Below are positions 54,210 through 64,000 of a stretch of 64,000 bases of DNA, one piece after another (position 1 is the first letter of the stretch; each line of letters starts with the position of its first letter). Location of the stretch: contig CM028326.1 of NCBI GenBank assembly GCA_016647705.1, forward strand, positions 45,476,785-45,540,784, read 5' to 3'. This DNA comes from Eucommia ulmoides. Its lineage: Eukaryota > Streptophyta > Magnoliopsida > Garryales > Eucommiaceae. The translations under genes were made by a program, and so were the position numbers. The notes beneath the pieces were generated by a model that was not told the DNA's origin, searched no databases, and worked only from the letters and a program-made list of their open reading frames with translations.

Positions 54210-55140
54210 CACGTAATGTCAAGTGTACCTCGGGCTTGCATAACCCCCAATATATATAGGAGTTAGAGATGATTAGTCGGGCCTAAACACGATTAATTAG
54301 TTGAAACCCTTGTGTGTGGTTAAGTACACATGGATTTTCACCGTGGCCCGGCGGCACCTTCTGTATGAGTTTGATGCGTAAAATTGATACACACCTCGAG
54401 TATGATTTAGTCAGATTACAGGTGTGTCCTCTTGCTGAGGTGGAATCATCGATTAAAAATTCTTCATGTGAGATGTGTTGGGTCCTGGAAGATTGACCTA
54501 CTATGTCCAGAATCCTACTCCTTAGAGAGTGTACATCCACAAGGCTCAGACCAGGATTTATCCCTATGAAGCCCCTCTGGCGTGGTAATCAGTGCTTAGA
54601 GAAAAAAGGTACAACAATACAACAAGTAAACAAATAAACTCGCACGTAATGTCAAGCGTACCTCGGGCTAGCATAACCCCCGATATATATAGGAGTTGAA
54701 GATAATTAGTTGGGCCTAAACATGGTAAATTAGTCGAACCCCTATATTTAGCCAATAATCCGGGGTAATTAGGAGATAACCACTGGTCTTGGGCTTTTGG
54801 GCCCATTTGGTCAAGCCCACGGGCTTTTACCAGGTCTATGATGGTAAGCTGGTAGAGAAGAGTGAAGATTCGTGGAGTCCTAGAGAAAAAACAAACTAGA
54901 AGAGGGAGCCGATCGAGGTGAACGAATGAGTCCCTGAAATTGATCGTCTAGGGCACAACGCATAGCTCAAATCAACACGTCCTTGCAGGGTACTCGCTCC
55001 TCCCTGGGTGAAAATGAGATTCCAAGGAGGATCCATGATTGACGGACCCTCTAGCGTGGCGTTGTGGACTTCGGAATGCGTCCCTATCACTACAAGAATG
55101 GACACTTGGCTAGGTTCCAAGTGCTGACTCAAAGATTATA
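54210..55140 (-). mobile_element. inverted family A LTR copy with duplicated end
   Basis: On the minus strand 55140 down to about 54327 follows the family A LTR from its start to the GGATAAATCCTGGTCTGAGC and CACCTCAGCAAGAGGACAC part. A second stretch, 54210-54325, repeats the section seen at 54640-54750 (CGTAATGTCAAGYGTACCTC, TATATATAGGAGTT), so a part of the LTR is present twice in this orientation. Confidence 0.7.
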
Positions 55141-55308
55141 TCGCCATCCCATCGACACCATACACACCTTTGTTTACGATATGCACTTAATTTTCAACCA
55201 ATGGTGCAGTTGAAAACATCCACGTGGGCTACATGAGTCTGTGCACACATGTACGGTTACAACCGCGCCGTCCGTAAAACTGTGGAATGTGTACCTCGTG
55301 GAAACAAA

Positions 55309-55310
<2 letters not shown>

Positions 55311-55364
<54 letters not shown>
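55311..55364. repeat. (TA)n microsatellite
   Basis: About 27 TA units, between the inverted LTR copy and the next forward LTR fragment. Confidence 0.95.
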
Positions 55365-55367
<3 letters not shown>

Positions 55368-55455
55368 GGGAGAATTTATTTACTGTGTGTAGATGATAAT
55401 TTTAGTCCTTGTTGTCGAGTGTTTAGCAAAGTAGCAGTACCATATATATATATAC

Positions 55456-56545
55456 TGATGAGGGTATTTTTGGATAACCCTAAGTCATCACTTGGGGCCC
55501 AGCCACGTGTCCATTCTTGTAGAAACAGAAAAGTATTCCGGAATCCACAACGCCACGTAGGAGTATACGCCAACTACGGCTCCTCCCTGGAATCTCATTT
55601 GAACCCATGGAGGAGCGAGGAGCCCCATAGGGACATGCCGCTCTGAGCTCTGCGTCGTGCCCTAGATGATCAATTTCAGGGACTCAGCCGTTCATCTCGA
55701 CCAACTTCCTCTTCTAACTTGTTTCTTCTCTAGGACTCCCTCATCCATCTTGTTTCTTCTTCAAGACTCCACAAATCTCCACCACTCTTCTCCACTAGCT
55801 CACAGCCACAAGCCTGAGAAAGACCTGCGAGCTTCGCCAAATGGGCCCAAAAGCCCAAGCCCAACGATTATCTCGTAAACGTCCTAGATTATCGGCTACA
55901 CACAGGGTTTCGACTAATTAACCGTGTTTAGACCCGACTAATTTTCTCCAACGCCTATATATACTATGGCTATGCAATCCTAAGGTACGCTTTACATTAA
56001 GTGCGATCTTTCAAGGGCTGCGAATCCTCCGAAACGCCCATTTTGCGCAGAAATTAATATCCCTGACCGTCTCGCTTCTCTCGCCACACAAGGCTAGGGG
56101 GCTACTGATGAGGTATTTTTGGGCATCTTTGAGTCAGCACTTGAGACCCAACCACGTGTCCGTCCTCATAGTATCTGGGACATAATCTGGAGTCACAACG
56201 CCACGCTGGAGTGTACGCCGGTCATGGCTCCTCCCTAGAATCTTATTTGCACCCAAGGTGAAATGAGGATCCTCGTAGGGATGTGCCGCTCTAAGCTCTG
56301 TACCGTGTCCTGGACGATCAATTTTCAGAACTCAGTCGTTCATCTCGACCAGCTCTCTCTTCCAGCTTATTTCTTCTTCAAGAATCCACGGATCTCCGCT
56401 CTCTTCCACTAGCTTATCACCACAGGAGTGACAAAGGCGGGCTTCGCCAAATGGGCCCAAAAGCCCAAGCCCAACGATTATCTCCTAAACGCCCCAGATT
56501 ATCGGCTAAACACAGGGTTTCGACTAATTAACAGTGTTTAAAATT
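55456..56545 (+). mobile_element. two truncated family A LTR copies in direct orientation
   Basis: Copy 55456-56001 (TGATGAGGGTATTTTTGG) runs into about 100 bp ending CACAAGGCTAGGGGGCTAC, a polypurine-type sequence, directly before copy 56106-56545 (TGATGAGGTATTTTTGG). The same internal 3' phrase (GAAATTRATATCCCTGACCG) stands before the LTR at 58693. So 56106 is the start of a 3' LTR. Confidence 0.75.
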
Positions 56546-58692
56546 CCTTACAATTAGCTCGTGTCCCAAACTGGGGGGCTGGTGGTCCATTGTCTTGGGC
56601 GGAGACGAAAAGTTTTTTCTTTTCGAAACTTTTTCAAAATTTTACAACTCTAAAAGTAGGACCAAACAGAAAGCAACTTGGAAAAAATGTCGGGAGGAGG
56701 TAGTAGACTCTGAAGTACCCTGGCTATGTTGCTCAGAAACTTACACACTAGCACACTAGAAAAACATGAATAAGTGAAAATGAGTCCGCAAAATCCTGCG
56801 TGCTGAAGAAGCGACGGTCCGGAGCTAAGTCCTCCTCACCCTCGTCTTGAGGGTCATCCTTCTGAGGAGAAGTTGCTTCAATCTCGCCCTTCTAATAGGC
56901 TCCCTCGTCAGTACTGTCTTTCCCGCCATCTCTCTGTTCAGCGCCCTTGTGTGTGGCACTGTTCTCCGTCTTAAAAATTTTCATCCCCACAGGGCCGATA
57001 GAGAAATCAGAGTACAGGTAATGGATAGTCGTCGTGGTGGTCCTTTCCGAAGGCACTGTCCAGGGGTTCAGTCTCAGTGCCCCATGACTAGAACCATCAA
57101 AAGGCTTACCGGGCATCCACTTGTCATGCTGCTCCTAGCCCACAGGGTCTAGATGGCGACGGGCACTGCCTTGCCACGCTACTCCTAGCTGGAAGGGTTC
57201 TGGTGACGACAGGCACTACCATGCTGCACTACCTTTGACTGGAAGGGCACAGTTGGGGGTCGTCACCAAATATATCGACCCGAGTTCTAAGCAAGCAATG
57301 CCCTGACGTGCTCAATACGTTCGCCCCTCAGGCCTTACCCATCAAGAGGATAGCAGAGGAGAATACCATGTGCTAACCAAGCTTCAAAGGTACAAAATTG
57401 TGTAATGGGAAAGTTACATTAAGTGTTCAAAAATATTCCCCACAAGGCTCAAGGGTGCAAGGTACAAATCTCGGGGGTGAGTGTCGAAGTAATGTTCAAG
57501 CTTCACAAGGGTGCAAGGATGCAAAATGAAAATGCATAGTCAAGCTTCAAAGTGGGGCCCTCAAAGCTTTAAAAAGTGTGCAAAGTGAAAGTGAAAAAAA
57601 AGGGGGCAAGCTTCAGGGGATGAATCAGCTTGTGCATGATTGAGGCATAAGCTTGAAATAATCTCTAGACTTCAGTGGTTCAAACTCCAAAGGTACCAAG
57701 TGCCTAATCAACATCTGAAACTTCGAGCATGCAAAATGTCAAAAATAGTGTAGTGGCTCAGGGGTGCAAAGTGACAGATCTTAAGCGTGCAAGGTATTGC
57801 TGGCCAGCAGCTCACTGGTTAGCAACGTTACTGACCAGCAAGATATTGGTCGGCCGACCAACACAACAGTTGGCCAGTGCGCTAACTGCCCTGCCCGCTC
57901 GGCATTCTCGGGGGTTGATCCTACCCATCTACTGTGCACACCCCCTGGGGATCACCTTTATTTTCTCCACAGTGAGATTCAGTCTGAGCTCAGGGCTTGT
58001 TCACGGAGAACGTGTGTTGCCCTGAAAATAAAAAAAAAAATTGAGGCCCCCCTACTATGCTACTTGACCCTGAACATTGGCCGTATGGATGCCTATTTCA
58101 AATAAGCTCTTCAAGAAAAAACTAACTCTTCAAAAAGTACCGCCTTGAAATTAAAGGAATTCCCAGTCACCCTACTGTGCTGCCTGACCTTAAACCAACC
58201 CGTTTGGGAGCCTATCACGAATTCTCCCCTCAAAAAATTCAGAGTTGCCCCTTCTAGGCCAAAGGCCTACGTCCCCACGAAAAGGGGTGCAACAGCCCCC
58301 CTTGAAGGGGTGTGTGCTACTGCGTGCACATACCCCAAGAAGGAGGTGTGTTTTACCCACACCCCCAAAAAGGGGTGTGGCCACAACACCCCCCTTCAAG
58401 AAGTATGATGTGCACACCCCCAAGGGGGGTGTTGCCAACTCCCTTCATGAGCAGTCTGCATGCTGTCAATGGGCCAGACGGTACGGGGCGTGCTGCGTCC
58501 CACCGGCCTAGCCCACCGATAGCAGGCAGACTACCGCGCAGGTTGCCGGCCGACAAATTTATTTTTCATAAAATAATAAAAATATACATGTGGATGTTTC
58601 GAGGGTTAGGAAACATCTAGGACGCCCATTTCGCCCAGAAATTGATATCCCTGACCGTTTCACTTCTCTCGCCGCATAGGGATAGGAGCTAT
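56546..58692 (+). other. noncoding 3' internal region of the Tat element
   Basis: Contains CAAACTGGGGGGCTGGTGG (about 56570), recurring GGTGCAAGG and CAAGCTTCA phrases (57360-57790), a GGCCGACC-rich patch (57800-57900) and the hairpin array below. Long frames here (56847-57152, 57729-58105, 58145-58620) overlap on several frames and show no known domain; I take them as noncoding. Confidence 0.5.
58272..58440. repeat. GGGGTGTG/CACACCCC repeat cluster able to form hairpins
   Basis: Alternating AAAGGGGTGY, CACACCCCC and AAGGGGGGTGTTG units about 30-40 bp apart, with ACCCACACCCCCAAAAAGG and GGGTGTGGCC paired locally. Lies just upstream of the polypurine region of the family A element. Confidence 0.7.
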
Positions 58693-59814
58693 TGTTGAGG
58701 GTATTTTTGGGCATCTTTGAGTCAGTACTTGGGACCCTACCACGTGTACATCCTCATAGTGATAGGGACACATTCTAGAGTCCACAACGCCAGGCTAGAG
58801 CATACGCCTGCCACGGCTCCTCCCTGGAATCTTATTTATACCCAAAGAAGAGCGATGAACCTTGTAGGGACATACCGCTCTGAGCTCTGCGCCGTGTTCT
58901 GGACAATCAATTTCTGGAATTCAGTCGTGCACCTCGACCGACTCTATTTTCTAGTTTTTTTTCTTATTTAGGACTCTATGGATCTCTACTCTCCTTCATC
59001 AACTCACCGCCATAGGGCTGACAAAGGCCCATGGGCTTTTCCAAGTAGGCCCAAAAGCCCAAGCCCAACGATTATCTCCAAAGCACCTCGGATTATCGGC
59101 TAAACACAGGGTTTCAACTAATTAATCGTGTTTAGGCCCGACAAATTGTCTTCAACGCCTATATACACTAGGGGCTATGGAAACCTGACATACACTTTTT
59201 ATTACACGCGAGTTTATTTGTTTACTTGCTACATTACTGTACATTTTTTCTCTGAGCACTGATTACCACACAGGAAGGACTTCACCGAGACAAATCTCGG
59301 TCTGAGCCTTCTGCAAGTACACTTCCTAAGGAGCAGGACTCTAGACATAGTAGATCAGTCCTCCCAAGACCCCGCATAACTCATGTGAAGAATTTTCAAC
59401 TAACGACTCCACCTCAGCAAGAGAACCCACCTGTCATCCAATTAGTCTATACTCGAGGTATGTACCAGTTTTATGCATCAACAGTGTGTTTCAGATTTAT
59501 AGTTCCATGCATGTGATAAAGAATAATACCTTATGAAAAAACTATAAAGAGTACAAGATGAGCGTAATGAAGATATGATGAGGTTTTAAGACCTTGAAGA
59601 AAAATAGGTGAAAATAACTTTTTACTTAGATACTCTTAATCCAACCCGAATTAGGATCACACATAACACTTTAAATGAGTTAATTATATGTGTATCAAGG
59701 TAAGAAGTGACGAGTTTAAGATCCTAAAATGAGATATTGTACATGAAATGAATTTAATAATTACCCTCAGTGGAAAATTTGTTTTAAAGTATAAAAAGTT
59801 AAGTTTTCGGGTTA

Positions 59815-60150
59815 ATTCGGTCAACCGAGAAAAGCAATTAGTCAACTGAATCAAACAGTATGTTTTGAAGTTAAAATGAGGTACTGTTGATCCAGTCGGT
59901 CAACCATTTCAAACAGTAGTTGAATTGGCGAAGGAAGTGAGCACACTAATCCAATCGGTTAACTGAATGAATTAGAAGGTCAGACATCCATTTGAGTCAG
60001 TATATGAATTAGTGGAAAATAGATCATACTAATCAAATTGGGTCAACTGATTGGGTGTGATCGGTCAACCAACCAGCTTAAAGCCAACGGTTATATTAGG
60101 AGTTGGATAGGTCAGTCAACTAACCTATATGACTCGGTCAACCAACTGAG
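59815..60150. repeat. degenerate sub-repeats in the second Sirevirus LTR
   Basis: Same CGGTCAACCGA-type array as at 17570-17940, further decayed. Confidence 0.55.
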
Positions 60151-61541
60151 TCAATTGAGATTTTTGGTAATTTGGCCTCTTGGTAAAAAACTATCCATTT
60201 TTTATGATTCCAAAAGAGGTATTTAGGAGATCTGAACTTAATTTAACTATAAACAACCTATTATGTTATCCCTATTGATATGGTCAATGTATTTTGAGAT
60301 TTTCCTAATTTAAATGGTTTAATACTTCCTATTTCTATGGTTTTAATTTGAGAATAATTTTATAGACTTAATTGAGAGAATTAAAAGTAATTTTTAAGTG
60401 AAATACACCTGAAATGAAAGATAATCGTATATGGAGTTTAAGAGTGTCATTAAGTGGTATATCTTTGAGAAACTAGCCTTTAGAGGACTAGTTATTTGTC
60501 TATTAATATATACCTATGGGAATTTTGTTGAGTACATCAAGAACAATCAGTTTGAGTTATTCTAAGAGTAATATTTTTGTTGAGATTTTTGTGAGACATT
60601 TATTCTAAGTTTTTTATCTAAAGGGCTTGTGGTTTGGCGTCACCGACTTGAGTTCTATTGCTATTTTGTCATTATCTTCAGTGTTTTCTAGTGAAATTTA
60701 TCCAAGTTTTATTATTTACTTTTAAGATATATTTTTATTGATTGCTTGATATAGAAAATTGTTTTAAACTTAAAGCCTGAAAATCTTTATAAATAATTTT
60801 TTTTTTTATTATCTGATTACATATTTAAATTGTGATACCCACTTTATTAATTAATCATATTTTATTTGCCTCACATTGTATCTATCACATAGTAATTATT
60901 CGGGTTACTAATTGAGCATATTCGTATTGAGGTAGTAGAAGCTCCTTATGGGGAAAAACTTATATTTTTTGTATTTGTGAATTTGAGTGGATTAGACACA
61001 TTTGGGATGGTGTCTAATCAGGTTAGCGAGGTTTTGATATTTTTTTTGTGAAAAAAATTAGGGTTTGATCTTTGTCCGGGTAAAAAGGTTATTTTATTCT
61101 TTTCCCTTGAAAATAATTAGGTTTTGATTCTTCCAGTAGTTGAATTATTTTTTGAATGAATTGTAAATGTTCATTCTTCCCTGTGAAAAGGATAAGTGAG
61201 AGAGTGTTAGGTTTTTCTTTAGCTTGGTAAAAAGATAAAGGTTCATCCTTGGCTTAAGAAAAGGATAATTTGTTAAGTTTGATTCTGTGCCTGTAAAAGA
61301 ATTATTGTAAGAGTTTGGTTCCTATCTAGTAAAAGGATCAAAGGGTTTAGTGGATTGCAAATCTCCGTGGAGCTCGGGGGGCTGGATGTAGGTAAGATAG
61401 CTTACCGAACAAGTATATATTGTTATGTACTGCATTGCTTATTTTCTTATATTGTGCCTCGGTGTGTATTTAGTATTATACACATTTCCGCTACGTAATT
61501 ACCCAATTCACCCCCCTCTTGGGTAGTTCTTTGGGCTAATA

Positions 61542-64000
61542 ATTGGTACCAGAGCTAGTTTAGCTCGTTTGGCTTAATATCATAGCTAAGAAAGATCACA
61601 TGGGACACCCCATAGGCACTCTAGGTGAAGGGCAGTCTATGCACCGTCCACCTTTGTATGCAGTTGAAAATTATTCATTCTAGAAGGACATAATGATTTC
61701 TTTTCTTCAAGGCACTAATTATGATGTGTGGCTAACTATTGAGAATGGTCCATTCATTCCTAAAGAGAATGGAGTGACTTAGTAGAAGGAACAATTGACT
61801 CCCTCGTATAAATAGAAATTATGTATCAATTCTTAAGGTATTAACATTCTATTTTATTCTTTAGATGTAAATGAATATACTTGGGTTTCAGGTTGTGGAT
61901 TGGCAAAAGAAATGTGAGACACATTACAAACCATACACGAAGGGACAAATTCGGTGAAACAGTCCCAGATCAATGCCATAGTTCGTCAATTCAAACTATT
62001 TAGAATGGGTGATGCATAATCAATTCCAAAAATGTACACAAGATTTAATAATATCTATAACAACTTTGGTAAACTCGGAAAGCCTTATTCTATATAGGAC
62101 AAAGTATGAAAGTTTTTGAGATCGTTGACGAAAGTTTGGGAGCCAAAAGTGACTGCAAATGAGGAAGCTAAGGATCTCACAATGTATACCATTGACGAAC
62201 TTATTGGCAACCTAATGACCCATGAGACGACTATTCGAGGATATAAGGATGAAATAGGGAATAACAAAAAGAAATCCTTGGCATTGAAGGTTCAAAAGAC
62301 TGAGGAAGGAGATGATAGTGATGACATCAGACTTAACAGCGAGTAAGAAATAGATGTGGTGTTTCTAACAATTTTTTTTTAAAAAGATGACCAGACGAAA
62401 GTTCCGTGGAAAGAAAACTTTCAACATGAATAATGTTGAGTACTTCAATTGTCATAAAATCGATCACTCTTAATCCAATTATCCCAAGCCAGAGAAGGAA
62501 AAAACGAAAATGAGAAAGGAAAAAAAGAAGGTGAAGAAGAGTAAGAAGGAGTCGATGAAAGCCACTTGGGATGACTCGAAGTCAAGTAACTTAGGAAAAT
62601 CGCACAATGATGATTCATCTATGCTTGCATTGATGGCAACTGGAGTTGATGTAACGAAATGTTCTAGTTCCTGTCTTTTAGATTACAATGATTTATTTGA
62701 TATTATCAAGAACTAACACATGATTATAAAAATCAGTGTTCTCAAATTAATGCCCTACAAAGTACAATTAACACATTTAACAAGCAAGTGATGAAGTTCA
62801 AATATGAAAACATTGGATTGAAATCCAACGTTTCAGATTTACATTCGATTGTTCTCAAATTTACGAGTGGTGAAAAGAATTTGAAAATGCTTTCAGGGAG
62901 TTCAAGAGAGATTTTTGATAAAACTGGAATTGGTTTTCAAAATAATCTTATGTAAAAGAGATTTCATAAAAAAAAATCTGAAGACAGCAATCTTGTTAGA
63001 TATTTTAAATGTAATATTGTGGGGGCATACCATTAACAAATGTTTTTCAAAAGTGTCTAAATATAGACAAGTCTTGGTTCCTAAAGGAAACTAACAAGAT
63101 CGGACACACTTAGATTGGGTACCACCTAGGAACTTTTTTAGGTGCTCTATGCAGGTTAATCTAATAAACATCTATGAGTAAGGGCAAATTGTTCCTACGA
63201 AATGGTTGTTCTCAACACGTGACAGGGGATAAAAGTAAAATTTACATCTTTGACACCTAAAGATGAAAGTCATGTGATGTCTGGAGACTATACCATGAGT
63301 AAAAAAATCAGTTTAAATAAGCTAGTAAGGATTTCTAAGACCTGTGCCATTTTACATATTCTTTTGTTATCTTAGAATTATTGTATGATAATCAAATAAG
63401 TTTACATATTTATGTGTGATTTTCTTATGTTATGGTATATTAGATCCACTAAAAGCTATGCTTAAAAATATATAAAACATGTTATATCAATCCATGACTT
63501 GTTCATCATTGAATTAAGTTGATTTGTTGATTTGCATGATCTCTGAATATATATGGCTTATTAATCTATTGATACTATTGCAAATGGATATCCTTATAGG
63601 TATTAAGTGTCTAACATTAATCTGATGTCTTCTATTTTTTAATTGATTATTATTCTAAAAGGGAGTTGAAATTTTATGAGATAAATATGCACTTATCCAT
63701 GTTTAAAGCACGCACTAGATTTATGTTGATAGTTTCATAAACTATCATTGAGATATGCTTCCTATCCTAGTGATTTAAAGATTACATGTTTCTTGATTCT
63801 ATCTAAAAGAAAGATATTAATTGGTATCATGAAATAAAGTATGTTGACTTAATTGAAATTATATTATTTCATGCTATATTATTGAAATGTTTTGATAATC
63901 TCTTAAAATTGCCTCAAGATTGTTAGATTAATCTTAAAAGTTGTTCTCTTCACGATTTCCACTTTTTGATATAAAAAATGGGAAGAGAATATGATATTAA
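61542..64000 (+). mobile_element. Sirevirus-like copia no. 2 internal region, gag to protease, runs off the window
   Basis: Primer site at 61543, gag about 61630-62400 (ELIGNLMTHETTIRGYKDE in one frame), a zinc-knuckle region and Lys-rich stretch about 62440-62720 (KKKVKKSKKESMKATWDDS, a phrase typical of Sirevirus gag), and a copia protease-like segment near 63195-63280. Several disabling changes. From about 63300 to the window end the sequence is AT-rich without recognisable coding, which may be another insertion or decayed sequence. Confidence 0.75.

Larger units (their letters stand above)
53446..59483 (+). mobile_element. Tat-lineage family A element no. 2, rearranged, with extra LTR copies
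   Basis: 5' LTR 53446 to about 54209 and 3' LTR 58693-59483 (791 bp, ending CATCAACA). Flanks GAGTA / GTGTG both differ by one base from GAGTG, which the uninterrupted paralogous Sirevirus LTR has at this place (about 6857), supporting one insertion. Between the LTRs there is almost no coding: a minus-strand LTR copy (about 54327-55140) with a duplicated end piece (54210-54325), a plus LTR fragment (55456-56001), a polypurine-type run and another LTR start (56106-56545), and a noncoding internal 3' region (56546-58692). At least two family A copies have recombined or nested. LTRs are clearly diverged; old and coding-dead. Confidence 0.75.
53378..61541 (+). mobile_element. Sirevirus-like copia element no. 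2, 5' LTR split by a Tat element
   Basis: LTR part one 53378-53445 (TGAATCCAAGGTTTTAATGA), part two 59489-61541, together about 2.1 kb and matching the LTR at 17167-19404. The end GGGCTAATA is followed by a tRNA-Met-type primer site TTGGTACCAGAGCTA at 61543. It was inserted in the integrase region of gypsy element no. 2 and later entered by a family A element. Confidence 0.85.

Noticed and set aside
56847-58620. Several frames of 70-102 codons
   Set aside because: They overlap in multiple frames and strands in a noncoding part of a Tat element, with no domain and biased repeats.
61543-61560. tRNA-like sequence TTGGTACCAGAGC
   Set aside because: A primer binding site next to an LTR end, not a tRNA gene; no cloverleaf.

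Overview
The window is nuclear DNA from a flowering plant, most likely a eudicot. The evidence is spliced host genes with GT-AG introns (a chloroplast-type GAPDH subunit B and a thaumatin-like protein), AT-rich intergenic sequence full of microsatellites, and deeply nested plant transposons (Tat-lineage Ty3/gypsy with a second RNase H, Sirevirus-like copia, L1-type LINE with RNase H, hAT, Harbinger and Mutator-like MITEs, a tRNA-derived SINE). Only two host genes can be supported. The species cannot be named from sequence alone.

Layout. 1-5.3 kb: the last five exons of GAPB on the + strand, with a 3.46-kb intron carrying a SINE and MITE-like DNA; the N-terminal exons are not in the window. 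5.6-6.1 kb: a foldback MITE. 6.65-19.4 kb: a broken nest in which a Sirevirus LTR start is interrupted by a Tat gypsy element, whose own 5' LTR holds a 2.77-kb LTR-like insertion; a chromovirus-like LTR fragment follows, then the 3' end and 3' LTR of a Sirevirus. 19.4-24.7 kb: gene-poor AT-rich DNA with a 155-bp inverted repeat and a Mutator-like element carrying a minisatellite. 24.75-32.03 kb: one hAT-like MITE split by a 6.6-kb gag-protease-only LTR element. 32.4-34.1 kb: three MITEs, two of them inverted copies of one family with 8-bp target duplications. 35.3-37.4 kb: an LTR fragment, a hAT transposase remnant and an LTR-like stretch. 38.4-40.6 kb: an intact three-exon thaumatin-like gene with a foldback element in intron 2. 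42.1-53.4 kb: a second Tat gypsy element, entered by a 5'-truncated LINE (itself entered by a Harbinger/Tourist MITE) and, in its 3' half, by a solo LTR. 53.4-64 kb: a Sirevirus whose 5' LTR is interrupted by a rearranged Tat element with several LTR copies; its gag and protease region runs to the window end.

Insertion order can be read from target-site duplications at several places: GATATAAT, ATACRCAT and GTCTCAAW (hAT MITEs), TAA (Harbinger MITE), GTATG and ATRCA (LTRs), GAGTG (Tat element in the Sirevirus LTR, by comparison with the paralogous LTR). All LTR elements look old and broken; I found no candidate for an active element. I found no evidence of an undescribed biochemical system. 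The most unusual item is the gag-protease-only LTR element with an antisense coiled-coil ORF and a 30-bp tandem array.
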